Below, piece by piece: positions 36,644 to 48,717 of a stretch of DNA of 64,000 bases. Made by a program: the position numbers and the translations under genes. The notes under the pieces are model-generated. The model was not told the DNA's origin. It did no database searches and was given only the letters and a program-made list of their open reading frames with translations. The DNA lies in NCBI GenBank assembly GCA_024362935.1, contig JANCRA010000019.1:2972501-3036500 (forward strand). The letters run 5' to 3'. Origin of the DNA: Setophaga petechia. Its lineage: Eukaryota > Chordata > Aves > Passeriformes > Parulidae. The stretch's first letter is position 1, and every line of letters begins with the position of its first letter.

Positions 36644-37143
36644 CTGTAAGAGGCAATCACTTTTTAGGTGAGCAACCTGAGCAGACTGGGAGCACCTTAA
36701 CACAGGTTTCCAATTTCCAAGAGTTAGCCACTGACTAAAGCCAACAAACATTTTACTCCTATGTTGTATGGCGTGTGTACTATTTGACATTTTGCCTTCA
36801 GGGAATGGGGTAGAAAGGATTTGGACTAAACAATTGGCTCATCGCCATTACACACTGATTTCATGCAATGCTTACCCATCCCCAAACACAGCCATGGAGG
36901 ACTCTTGCACTGCCACCACACTCTGGACTGTGAGATGTTTGTCAAAGACCTCTGGGTGGGTTGCACCAGAATATCCACAAGTACAACCTTGATTTCACAT
37001 CTAGCAACTTAATGTGACAAATTATGCTGCTTTTCTAAAGCCTAGGTTCAGGCAGAACCTGCTTTTTGCCCATAAACGGGAATAAAAAAACCCAAACTGT
37101 TAAGTATCTCCTTTTTTTACTTTTCCTTTTTTTCCCTTTAATT
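36644..37143. other. Intron-like sequence
   Basis: Nothing recognised. T-rich just before the 37144 hairpin. Confidence 0.5.
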
Positions 37144-37198
37144 TTATTGTGTAGATACCTACAAAAGGTGATGTCTTTTGTAGGTATCTACACAATAA
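37144..37198. repeat. Perfect 24-bp-stem hairpin, 7-nt loop
   Basis: Bases 37144-37167 (beginning ttattgtgtagatacc) are the exact reverse complement of 37175-37198, with loop gtgatgt. No mismatch occurs in 24 pairs. The stem is unusually perfect for AT-rich DNA and shows no transposon ends or target duplication. A smaller near-palindrome (37205-37223) follows within seven bases. Confidence 0.97.
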
Positions 37199-37204
37199 CA
37201 CAGT

Positions 37205-37223
37205 AACCTCAGAATCTGAGGTT
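37205..37223. repeat. Short palindrome, 9-bp arms around one base
   Basis: aacctcaga, a single a, then tctgaggtt. It lies directly after the 24-bp-stem hairpin. Confidence 0.9.
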
Positions 37224-37767
37224 TTAAGGACTCATATCAATGGTTACGTCGAATAATTTCTATTAAATATGTGAGAATTTTGTTGAAATGCATTACATTT
37301 TAATTTTTCTCAAAATATTTTTTTATTTATTTCTGGTTTAATCTGTAGTTTAACCCAAATGCACTATTTTATAATTATGTTTCAGTTTCTCACTTCTTGC
37401 CCCAAACTAAGTATTTATTATCATCTTAAGTGTCTACTCTTATGTTATTTCTCAGAAAATGCTGAACATTTTGTAGTATTTCCCACTGTTTTCCCAGAAA
37501 TGTATTCAACTGTAGAAAGATCCAAGTTGAGAAATGTAAATATTGCAATATTTACCTTTTACAGTAAACAAAAATATAGTCATGTCTGGATTTTTACTCT
37601 TGGTCGTGAGCTGACTGAAAAATTACAAATATTCTTAGTTTCAATATTGTTTAGTTCAATTAGTTTCAAGGCTACTTAGTTTCAGTAGCCTTTTGCATGG
37701 CTGCAAGGATTTGCTGAAGCCTCCGAAATGACATACAAACAATTTTCATGCTAAGCTTGTTCTTTCA
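37224..37767. other. Intron-like sequence
   Basis: A 106-codon plus-strand frame at 37359-37679 has no supporting signal. Nothing else is recognised. Confidence 0.5.
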
Positions 37768-37887
37768 CTATTTCTCCAACTCCAAAGACTTTTCTCCCTC
37801 ATGATCAGCCTTCATCTGCTTAATTAGCTCAGTAACTTCCAATAGCAAAGCTTCTGTTTCCTGCTTCAAAGTTAATGTCTTTGCCGT
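37768..37887 (-). pseudogene. Coiled-coil exon-like segment ending in a stop
   Basis: After the acceptor aatgtatttttaaag the minus strand is open in one frame only for 39 codons, reading TAKTLTLKQETEALLLEVTE and then LIKQMKADHEGEKSLELEK, followed by TAG (37768-37770) and TGA. The heptad pattern of Leu/Ile/Val with Lys and Glu is strongly coiled-coil. No usable GT donor occurs before the stop, so it is either a terminal exon of one isoform or a broken internal exon. Its clean starting phase does not contradict the exons downstream. A diverged tandem duplication begins at its acceptor (37886 onward). Unidentified. Confidence 0.4.
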
Positions 37888-38135
37888 CTTTAAAAATACA
37901 TTAGAAATATTTTTTTAATGAAAACTTAATCATATTCTCTTTAGTTGAGCTTCATTCTCAACACAAAGCTGGCCTACTCACAGTAAGCACAATTGGTTAT
38001 ATTTCTGTCTTTAAAAATAGATTATAATTGTTCCTTATGAGGGCTTAAACACACACTCTGAATTCTAGCTCCTTTCTCAGGATAAAGCTGACTCTTCACA
38101 TCTATCAAGGCAAGCACAACTGGTCATAAACACAA
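37886..38135. repeat. Old diverged tandem duplication, period about 121 bp
   Basis: The motif gtctttaaaaata at 37886 recurs at 38007, followed in both copies by matching blocks: a ttctca...aaagctg segment, a ctcaca/cttcaca block, and aagcacaattggttat versus aagcacaactggtcata. The copies have drifted with many small indels. Each copy would supply an acceptor-like atttttaaag on the minus strand. Confidence 0.65.
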
Positions 38136-39362
38136 CTTTCATGTTCTCCAGCTTATTTCAAATGCAAAGCACAACAAAAATGTGTTAATATAGATGGCAC
38201 AAAAATTTTCATCTTTGTGTCTTTGCCTGGGTGAGTAATATCCAAATAACAGTACAAGTTCCTAATTATCTCAATTTTGTCAAGAAAAATTATTTAATTT
38301 AATTTTTCTAAGTAAGCTTCAATTAATTCATTAAAGTCTTTGGAGTTCTAAGAATATTCAGTATAATATCTCAATAATATCTCAGTAATATCTCAATATA
38401 TTACTGGTGATACACCAAACAATCATTCCATTCTGTGGCATTTGGTTTGGGGTTTTCTTTGGCAAAAGATTCTTAAAGACCATCATCCATTGTCCTGATC
38501 TACAAAAAAATAAAGAGTTATACAAGCAAGGGTCCAAGACACTTCTCTTTTTATTCCACAGTCAATAATTCCCTAAATTATTTTGATTAAAATCTGCAAA
38601 CACTTAAAAGAAGGAAAGCTACTTAAAATCTGGAGTGCAATTTTAGCCTTACTGTTATCAACAAAAATTTTATCACACAATTTACTGCAGATGGGATTGC
38701 CTCAGGCTAGTCCTACTTAAAAGGTTGCACACTGGTTTAAAAAAATGCACACAATCTCTTTAATATTTAAAACTTAATTTAAAAATGCATAGTCTGACTA
38801 AAGATGCAAACTACATGAAGCAGAATTCTTTGTTGGTAGTATATTACAAATATCCTGTAAGAGCAGTGTAGTAATTTTTTTTAAGAAAAGAAACTAAATG
38901 AAAAAATTCTAGAGTTCCCACACCCAATATAACCAGTTTAGTTGGTTCAAATCCAAGAGAGGTTAAAACATGGCATGGATCTAAATAGAGAGATGTAAAT
39001 TACCTTCTTACAAATAGGATGACTTAACAGTACTTAATATATCATTTAAATGTATGTGACTTTCAGCTTGACAGATGATACACACAGATTTCAAAGGATA
39101 CTCACATCATTTACATAAGACATGGAACAGGGAACAAAATTAATCTGAAAGCAAGAATGGGAATGAAGCAACACAAGAAGTCAAGAACACAAGAAAATCA
39201 TTGCAAAGAGCATTTAAAAGGCTCATTCGCCTAATGGAGTTGAAAACTGGGTGGGGAAAGACAATTGCCACCCACCTATGTCCACATGTGAGGCTTAAAG
39301 GGCGCATAAGAGCCCTTCATATGCAGCTAAGATGGAAGAAAACCTGTGGTCACAGGGTTACA

Positions 39363-39363
<1 letters not shown>
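38136..39363. other. Intron-like AT-rich sequence
   Basis: A short 11-bp tandem (aatatctcaat units) lies at 38364-38397. No exon or transposon is recognised. Confidence 0.55.

Positions 39364-39413
<50 letters not shown>
39364..39413. repeat. (CA)25 microsatellite
   Basis: An uninterrupted 50-bp CA run. It generates artificial His-Thr frames on the plus strand. Confidence 0.98.
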
Positions 39414-39414
<1 letters not shown>

Positions 39415-41533
39415 CCATAACTTGAGCACATGTCAATTTGAAAGAACTCTTGGAAGAGCACCACAAAAAAAATCCTTTTGCCATGAAGATATAGCAGATA
39501 AAAATCCTACACTAAAAACAGACCAAGAGAAATGCTATGGAAGGCTTCCTAGCTCAACACAAAATACAGGGAATAGGAAAAAAAAAGACTTGTGCAGTAA
39601 TGGAAAACAGCAAGACATTGGACAGGAAAACCGGGTCCTGGAAAGGTATCAAATTAGTTACAGAAACAGCAGTTTGATAAACAAGAATTAAATAAGTAGG
39701 CAAACAGAAAATAACTCAATAGATGTATCTGACATGAAGTAAAACCAGCCAGGTTAATACAGGGCTTGTTGAGCAAAACAGCCAGGACAACAAGCTCGGT
39801 GCATGAGATACAAAGATTAATAGAGGAGTTTGAAGAGGAGAATGTAACTAGAACTACACCATAAGGTACTCTGCATCATGAAAAATTTAAAGTGACAGAT
39901 TCAGGCTTATTTTGTGTTCTTTCTGAGTTTCTGCCTTTGAAATATACCTGTTATGTATTGTATTACATATCTACTGGACTCGTGGCTAGAAATAATTTAT
40001 TATCAAATGTATAAATAAATTCATATGTAAACAATTAAAATCAAACCCCTCTATATTTTTAGTATAGTTATTTCATTCTATATGCCTAATTCTTATTTTT
40101 AAGTGTGTTAATGGGACATTCTTACAATAGCAATTCTACCTTTTCTCCTTTTAACTTGTAGTTATAATGTCACCATCCAAAGACTTCACGATATTTGAAA
40201 TCTCTGTATATAAAGTAACAACAATTTAGAAGAGATGTGGAAAATATACACAAGACTAGCAGAAAGAATTTAAGTTAGCAATAAAAAGGATAAACATCTG
40301 GACCTGACAATGTTTATCCAATTAATGCATATGATGAGAAATTATGAAATTGAAATAATTTCGCTGTTCTCACATTATTTTAAATAAAAGTGAATGAGGC
40401 AATATAAATTTTACAGTAAAATTAATGTCTATACTGTAAATCTAGATGTAGTTCATGCACCTTAGATTCTTGTACCATCTCTACTGCAGTTGCAGAAATT
40501 TCCCTGCAGAGTATTTAACAGCATTTGTGGAATACTAATGTGAGACAGCTTTCCTGATGTGCTGCTATGATGACAATTATTGCCAGTATTGCAGATAAAT
40601 TATTTAAATATAACTTGTCTGTGCAGGCAGCTATCAGATCTTCTTGCTGCAGTATAGACATATGCAAAATTTATTAACATTTGGAAAACAGTTTTCCAGT
40701 AAAAGTAAATTATTTAAATTACACTAATCATGTTCTCAGAGATGTTAATGGGAAGATTTTACAACACTGGAAAATTATATATATATTGGATTGTTTCTTC
40801 CTCTACCTACCCATTTTTTAGTTTCCTTTATTCTTGTTTCTATTCATTTCTATGAATCCATATAGAAATGGAAAAGATCGTGTGCTGTTACAGTAAGAAT
40901 CACAACATTTTCAATTTTGTCTTTTTACAATAATGAAACCTTTCAATCAAGGAATCCTTAAGTAGTGTTCATGAAAAAACATTGCTTACTATAAATGAGA
41001 GAAAATGGCACTCAGCTCCATTTCATGTCCTATTCAAGACAAGTAACAAAAATTGTTTTACAGATGATATCACTGAATCAGCTTGACTCTGACTCATTAT
41101 GCATGAATCTATTAATCTTGATGATATATGGATATTGCATTATGATATTGTGCTATACTGATTGCAATAAAATATTTTCATTTGCCAAAACTGTTAAGTA
41201 GATGAAAAACATAATGACTAGTAAATTAAATTCTCAGGCACTATTTCAGGGAGTACATATCATATGAAATTAAATTTTTTATAAAAATCAACATAGTAAT
41301 CCTAATTAATATATATCTGATCCTATAAGGATAAAAATGTACCATGAATGTCCCAGTTGGAACCATATTTCCTCCTTTAATTCGAATTGTTTAAGATGTG
41401 AATAACTTGGTTAATACAGGGTAACAGAGTATTTACAAAAGCATAGCAATGTTGCCTTGTGGTGATCCACTTATCCTTGTCTGGAGAAACCAAGATAATA
41501 CAGAAGGCAGGCTGATGTCAGGTTTTGTCATAC
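39414..41533. other. Intron-like AT-rich sequence
   Basis: Nothing is recognised over 2.1 kb. Frames such as 40995-41201 have no supporting features. Confidence 0.55.
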
Positions 41534-41585
41534 CTGATTTTCTTCCTTTAATTTGCAACTTTGCTAACTTTAGTCTTGAAAATGA
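41534..41585 (-). CDS. Weak candidate exon, 52 nt
   Basis: On the minus strand the acceptor cagctgttacattctagttag precedes 52 nt and a donor reading tcag|gtatgac. One frame reads SFSRLKLAKLQIKGRKS with one base left. It is basic and protein-like but short, and its start phase does not match the 45754-45788 candidate upstream. Confidence 0.2.
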
Positions 41586-43697
41586 CTAACTAGAATGTAA
41601 CAGCTGTCTATTACTTTGCACACAATTTGCTCTAACTCTTACTCCTTTTCTAATACAATGTCAACCACAAGGAGGAAGATTAAAAAAATCTTGAAGAATA
41701 TGAAGGAATAATTTCAAAGAAATGAGATATGATAAAGAGGGCTAGGGTCAAAATACAATTCACTGCAAAGAATTTTACATAATTAATCCCAAATGAATAG
41801 ATTCTTATGATTTTACATTAGTCTTCAGCAAGGATTTTGTCCAAACAGGAAAAAAATCACAATCCAAAAAGGCAAATGTGGCAGCTACTAGAAAAACACC
41901 CAGAGCAAAATCAAAAAGGTCACAAGGACTTAGAGACAAGTTTAGACTACTCCTATGTACACAATACTTAGTTCCAGCAAATGTTTGCTTCCACCTTATG
42001 AAGGGGTGAAGTTTCAGAACAGTAACTCCTGTGATGGGAATTTAAAGCAACATGACATAAATGAACTGTTTTATGAGAACAAGCGGATTTCAGAATTATG
42101 TTTCCTTTAAACTCTGTTAGCCTTGTAGCTACTTAAATAAATGATGCTGTGTCACACTATTGAATGTTAACTATTGAGTTAATACACAGCACAGGAATTT
42201 GATTGCAGAGGTCACTAATGAGAGGTGTCAGAAACCAGAATAAGACACTGAAACCTAGCACTAGAGCTATTAAAAAATCTAAGAAGCTGTCCTACAAACA
42301 TGAAACATTAACCTAATTAAGTTCAGAGGGATACAATGCTTCAATGTGCCTTGGAGATGGACCAAAAATAACAACAGTAATAGAGATTAAACTGTAAAAG
42401 AGAACCAGACAGTCTTCATATGCAGTCTGTAGATTTTTTTTTTTTGTTAGGATTTTATTTCAAAGTATAATCTCAATATTTTAATTAATTAAAGGGCTAG
42501 CCTAAAACATTAACAGCCTGTATGTTACGTAAGGCTCTTTTAACATAACTTTATCATAAACAGATGTACTGGAATGGAATAGACGGTTTGCACTATTTTG
42601 TTTAAAAAGCCAGCCCACAAAAATGGATAACAAAACCCAGTTTCAAGACTCTTGCTCTGCCTGTTCTATAATCCAGAAACCTTCACAGGATACCTGCACA
42701 GCACAATCCTAACAAAGCCTATTTAGGCTTTGCCCAGCAAAGAAGTTCAGATTTTAAGACCAGCATTAATTTCATTTAGTTGCTTCTACTGTTATGTAAT
42801 TATATTGATTTTGTTTGCATCACTAGAGCAACTAACAAAATAGCCACCTAAAAAAGCCCTAGATTTTTAAAAAGCTTTAATTAAAAAACATTGTTCTTCT
42901 ACTGCTTTGGTCTTCCTTGGTAAGTGTAAGCAATTTTACATGCAAGTCTTCTAATCCATTTATAAAAGCAGGCTGGAAATACAAAGTGGAATACATCAGT
43001 GATAAGTATCAGGTATATTCTTAGAGGTTAGAAAATCCAGTTTCACTTTTTCTACAAAGGGAAATGCAGCAACTAAACAGTTGATGTCATTACAAATTAC
43101 AGACTGGACTCTGTTTAAGTAGGAAATTACAGCTAAAAAGCAAATAAGAATGGAAACCCAATTTCAAACTAAGTGACCTGGTTTTTTAAATTATACATGT
43201 TTTTTGGGATCCTATTATAACAGTGGTAACAAATACTAACTGTAAAAATGTGAAAACAAAATGGATAACCTATGAGATGAATTTTAACTATGAAACTATT
43301 AGTGGAAGGGAGGTTCATATGCTTATAGATTGAAACGCTGTCATTTCAGTGCACAGAAGACATGTAAGAGAGAAAAAATCAACTTATTTGCATGTAAATG
43401 TATAACGCAAATTGACTACAATAAAAAACTCACATTATTTATTTATAATTTACTTAATTCAGAAAATAATACTGGTTGAAAACTTAGGTAGTTAAATCTC
43501 AGGACCACAAATTGAGGTAATTTACCAAAATATTTCATCATGCTTCCAAGCAGGCCCCTTCTGGATGGTAGAATTAGCATATTAGTAGTTCCTAGTAAAT
43601 TGTAGTTTCCAGCTGAATTATCAGCCTAAAAAAAATGACTAGTAAAAAAGAAAAAAAAAACCCCACATCTATATTGCAGTTTTCATCAACACAAAAT
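41586..43697. other. Intron-like AT-rich sequence
   Basis: No repeat family or exon is recognised. A T run lies at 42434-42445. Confidence 0.55.
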
Positions 43698-44106
43698 TGA
43701 AAAAATAGAGATATGTTTATTCCAAGATGTTTGAAATAGAAAATAGTTGCCTATGAGATGGTCAGAGCAAGCTCAAAGATATGCAATTTACATTCTTCAC
43801 ACCTCAGTTTATTGATGCACCAAACTCAAACTCAAGCCTGTTCCAAAGAAATGCTGGAGGAATGTAAGTGTGCCGAAAAATCAGCTAGATTATAGATTTT
43901 AGCAATTTGTATGCTTTTAAGTAATACTATGAAAAAATAGAGATATGTTTGTTCCAAGATGTTTGAAATAGAAAATAGTTGCCTATGAGATGGTCAGAGC
44001 AAGCTCAAAGATATGCAATTTACATTCTTCACACCTCAGTTTATTGATGCACTAAACTCAAACTCAAGCCTGCTCCAAAGAAATGCTGGAGGAATGTAAG
44101 TGTGCC
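43698..44106. repeat. 177-bp direct repeat, two near-identical copies
   Basis: Copies 43698-43874 and 43930-44106 begin tgaaaaaatagagatatg and end gaatgtaagtgtgcc, separated by 55 bp of unrelated sequence (period 232 bp). Only about three substitutions separate them. The unit contains no known element, so this is a recent local duplication. Confidence 0.95.
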
Positions 44107-45753
44107 AAGCCTGCCAGAAGAAATGCTGAGTCCATGTCTGACCTTTGACTCTCACTCCCACACGCTGCAATGCAGACAGCATTATTGCTCTGTTGCCATA
44201 ACAAGCTAACGGACTGGGAGGCTCTGGGCAATACCAAGAAATTTCAAACTAAAGCTATGGAAAAGGTACTTTTGAAAGAAATTTACAATACATATAACAA
44301 AGATTCAAGTCACCATATTTTCAACTATACAACTCGCCCCAGGAATTATGGAAAAATAATTATATGAGTCACTCTCACATGTCATTTGCACATTAATAAC
44401 TTTGTTTCAAGTTTGGTGGCTTTTAAATTTTATGAATCAATTAATTTCAATGGCAGGATTCAGTGCTTTTCAAAGAAATGCACTGATTTGTTAAGCAGGA
44501 ATTTTTAGCTGTATCTGTGACAGGATGTCAGCTTCCTGGACTCAGAAAATGAAATTGGAGTCTCCTAAAGGCTCATCCTGACAGTCAGACCAGATGGACC
44601 ATACCAGCTTCAACAAAGAGTACAAAAGAATCTGAAATCCTTAGTAAGTAAAAGAAAAAAAAAAAAGTATTGACAGACAGAAATGCTCTAGAGAAAGGAA
44701 GAAAAATGAGAAATATACTACATATGAAAGGACAAAATCCAGAAGAAAAGCTTAAGATAACAGTTTCCATTTGTTGTTCATAATAGAGCCAGTAATACAT
44801 CCAGGACAAGGTATGAACAGGTATTACCTGATATGTGAGCATGTGTTAAGAAAAAGGTGAGAAAATCACTTTCCTGATGAGCAATCAGTTGCACAACACA
44901 ATGATGTATTCCACTGTGCAAAACAATACACTAAGAAAAAAGATATTGGACAAATCCACCACTGATGACAAAAACATAATTTCTATGAGGAATGAAAAAA
45001 AAAAATCAGTCAAACCACAGGTCACTTCATATCTGTTGACAATCTTAGCCTCAATATATATAAATATTACACTATTTCAATTCACAGCTATAGCTATCAA
45101 AATACAAACAAAAAACCCAAAACTATATTGTCTTTCAGGTAAAAAAATAAGAAAAATCCAGTGAGTTAGCACTCATAATTTTCTAGCATATATCTTTGAC
45201 CTTAAGGAATTTTTATTCTGCAAAGAATTCCAACATTTTCACTCCAATGAATATAACCAGTACTTTGATCATTTTACTACAGTATAACTTTTAAGTCATT
45301 CCATGTAACTCTGTAAAGAAGAAGAAAAAAAGGAGTTGTGAATCTTTCATCAGATACAGACATTTATATGTTTTTCAAAATATTTTTACCTCACCTGTTT
45401 TATTAAGTATAAATATAACTAGAGCAAACACATATGACATTTTAATTACTTTCTTGGTACTTTAATGTAACAGAAATAATAATAATGCTGGTAAAATAAA
45501 TTAGAATATCAACATCTCAAACAGAAGGATGAGAAACTAAAATTGTTTGTTAAAAGCAAAATCTGTGATAAAAATTTTTCCAATGAAAGAGAACAGCATC
45601 CAGATGTTAGTATTTCTATTCATCTAACAAAGCTAGCACCTATTCTTCAACCATAAATGCCATTCCTGAAGCAGAGACTTAGGATATTCACAAATATGCT
45701 TCATAAAAAGCTTATTCTATAAGAACCTTCTTCCCACCAATTCCCATACTTAC
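44107..45753. other. Intron-like AT-rich sequence
   Basis: Several minus-strand splice-like sites occur, for example the gtgagg donor at 45387-45392 with an acceptor 24 nt upstream, but they enclose segments too small to judge. The 85-codon minus frame at 44585-44842 has no exon support. Confidence 0.45.
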
Positions 45754-45788
45754 CCCTTCACCAAAAGTCTAGTTCACCATAAAGCAAA
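45754..45788 (-). pseudogene. Microexon-like segment with a TGA
   Basis: Both splice sites are excellent: acceptor ctatttcaattttcacttag and donor aaggg|gtaagtat, 35 nt apart. All frames contain a stop. The frame that fits the two bases left by the 48569-48662 exon reads LLYGELDFW, then TGA, then Arg, ending with one base. A CGA-to-TGA change would explain the stop. It could equally be chance. Confidence 0.22.
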
Positions 45789-48568
45789 CTAAGTGAAAAT
45801 TGAAATAGTCTGCCTCATAAGAACAATTAGTATGCCTTAAAATATTTGTTGAAAATGTTCTCATTGATTCCTCCTTCACTGTGACTATGCCATTTGTGTT
45901 CAAATTTTTTGCCCTTCTACAAAATTCAGTCAGCCTAAATAGAAGTGATAAACTAATCACAGATAAAAGGAGTTAACAGTCCATGAACAATCTCCACTTA
46001 ATCATTTCCTGACCTTCAAATGGTCACTTTCTTAAAATGCAGGAAGTGAACATATTTTACCATTTGATTTTAGGTTTCTAGAATTTATTGCACAATTTTT
46101 CCTGTCCTAAAGTGATTCAGTGAATCCTTTCAAACACTGAAATGCAGCCCAGGTTTACTTCAGAATACACAGAAGAGGATTAATCTACCTGAAATTCTTG
46201 CCTCAAACTACATTTGGTGCAGATATTCTAAAACAGTACTTTGTGGGTTTTAAATAGCAATTTTAAATATTAAAATTTGTTATGGTGATAGTCTGGTCTC
46301 CTGCTTGAAAACAAGCCTCCATGTAGAATTTTTTAGAGGTTAAGATAAACCACCAAATGTATGAAAACTAGTAGAATTACTATTAAATCAATGAAGGACA
46401 AGAAAAAAATTTTGCTTCTTCCTTTTGCAGGAACAAGATCCCAAGAACTAGCCCCTTACTAGTTACTCTAAACTTTAAGCAAGGAATTAAGATTAAATAA
46501 TATGCTCTCACAAACTTCTAGTGATATACAAAACTGAAAATATTACAGTCAACATCTCAATGCTGTCATGCAAATACCTGAAATAGTTCTGCATCAAAAT
46601 AAATTTGATTTTTTTCTCAGTATTCCACTAGTATTGTGGTTCTTTCCAGCTAGACTACCTGCACTTCAAACAAACTTAACACCTATTCTTCCTCCACACA
46701 CCTTAGTGCAACTCTGAATTCTAAACAAACCAACCTGCAGACAATGACATAGGATGAAAATCAAAAACACAGGAAATTTATAATATATAAGGGTACTAAA
46801 TCCAGGTATTCTTTGCCATAGTCATGAATGTCCCACTTTTCCTTCTCTATATATTCTTGAGTTCCACTATTCTGTCATGAATTGGAAAAGAGGAATTACA
46901 CTTCTACCAAGTTGTACTGAGAAAATAAATACCTTAAGACTGAGAGCACATTCTGGGACTTGGGTTCACATAAAACATAACAAACTCTAACTAAAGATGC
47001 TACCTAATCTTCTGTTTCAGTGTCCCTCCTCATATGTTTCAAGATCAGAAACCAAACAGGAGAACTATTGTTCTTTTCCTCATTCTTGTGAGGTCAAAGA
47101 CACCTGGCAGTAGCAGGAGCACACTCCATGCCCAAGCAAAAAAATGTGACGCAATTGTCAGAAATGAGCATCCAAAATGCCATTACCACAAGAGTCACCC
47201 AAATATGTTTTAAATATGATTAGTACCACTGTTCATGCTACTAAGCATGTTAGTTATTTGATCTATCCCCTTACACATAAATAAAATATCATGCAGTGAC
47301 ACACAATATCTTTGAAAATATTATTAAATCTTAAATCTGCCATCTTCTATTCTATTGTATATGTCTAAATGAAATACAGTGAATTTTTGTTACCATAGTA
47401 ACCACAGAACTGAAGAAATTTAGTTTTGGCATAATTGCTGCATATGTTCATACAAATCACATCTCCTTTTCTGAGCATTAGAAATGAAGACACTTCTTAA
47501 CTCCATTTTTTAAAAATAGTGTAATGAAGAAACAAAAAATGAGATCAAGTATTTATAGACATAACACAACATATTCTTGTTTAATTCATTCATTTGCTTT
47601 TCTTTCATAATTAGAGTATATTTTCTTGCATTCTATTAAACCATTAACTGAGTACTGTTTAAGTTATGTTTTTATGTTGATAATTAAGCCAGTTCTGTTG
47701 TAGTCATTAAATTCAAATTATTATTATAGAATAATAAATATGTTATTAGTCAAACATCCAGGAAGAGCTATAGAAACTTTAGAAAAATAAACACCCAACA
47801 GTCCGGGATACAGTTATTTTATTTATATCATTTCCAATGAGGTTCACATTGAATAAGGATAAATTTATGTGTGTCTTTAGTTTCAATAAATAGTAGAAAA
47901 GGAGAAAGCACTCTAGGCATGCTGACACTCAGTCTTACAATAGCATAATTTTCTCAGCAGCATTAAAAAACATGCATTCAGCAGGAACAAATTAAGTCAA
48001 TTCAGCCAGCCTATGAGTTTTCTACAAATTCCTTTTCACTTCCTTATCAGCTCCCAGAATGAATCTTAAATGTCTCATAAAATCCCCACCCCTAAACAAT
48101 CCCATAACTCCATGGGACAAATAAACAGTAGGTCAGGGGAATTTCCATGTTTTCACTTCAGAACCAGAATTCTTTCATCCTTTCCCTTCTTGAGCATTGT
48201 TTGCTCAATAATTCAGTACTGATTGTGCTGTTCCAGAGCTACTTTATGCTTATCAAGTTTATTATCATCAGTACGTTTCATTTGAATTTTCAGAAGTACA
48301 AACAAACCTAATTTCAGAAAGAGTTTGGTAATACAGAACAGAGATGAATAAATCATAGTTAACATCAGCACAGATCATCTCTATTTGAAAACTTTAAGTC
48401 TTGGAAACTCAGAAGTTTTTTTATTAAGCCATCTTGTACATTGAATGAAATCCTGCAATCATATAATGCATTGCCACAAAGAAATGCAATGTAGAAGTCC
48501 AAGAGTTTGTTTAGCAAACAGTGTAATGCTTCTAATTTGAAGTACCATAAATATTATTTTCAGTTTAC
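45789..48568. other. Intron-like AT-rich sequence
   Basis: A 39-nt minus-strand segment near 46193-46231 (NICTKCSLRQEFQ between an acceptor and a gtagat donor) is possible but too short to support. No repeats are recognised. Confidence 0.5.
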
Positions 48569-48662
48569 CTTATCTCCGCAGACTCTTCCCGGTATGAATG
48601 GGCCAAGGTTTTCATGAAATTGTGGAATTGATCCTCAAAAATTTTGCAAGATACAATGGGTT
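48569..48662 (-). CDS. Internal exon of an unidentified minus-strand gene
   Basis: A very strong acceptor, a long T tract ending ttttttgag, precedes 94 nt, and the donor ataag|gtaaac follows. Only one frame is open: two split-codon bases, then PIVSCKIFEDQFHNFMKTLA and HSYREESAEI, then two bases. The peptide is helix-forming with hydrophobic residues at heptad-like spacing and an acidic/basic surface, matching the style of the exons further along the strand. The end phase fits the 45754-45788 segment. The family is not recognised. It is the most upstream well-supported exon in the window. Confidence 0.48.
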
Positions 48663-48717
48663 CTCAAAAAAAAAAAAAAAAACAAAAAAAAAAACAGAAA
48701 AAAAAGAAGAAAAAAAG
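48663..48717. repeat. A-rich tract (minus-strand T tract)
   Basis: About 50 bases of interrupted poly-A on the plus strand. On the minus strand it serves as the polypyrimidine tract of the 48569-48662 acceptor. It may be the tail of an old retroposed sequence, but no body is recognised beside it. Confidence 0.8.

Noticed and set aside
38221..38252. Plus-strand donor-like gtgagtaat after ctttgcctgg
   Set aside because: No acceptor or coding-like exon precedes it on the plus strand.
39201..39691. Two plus-strand frames with His-Thr repeats
   Set aside because: Produced by the (CA)25 microsatellite.
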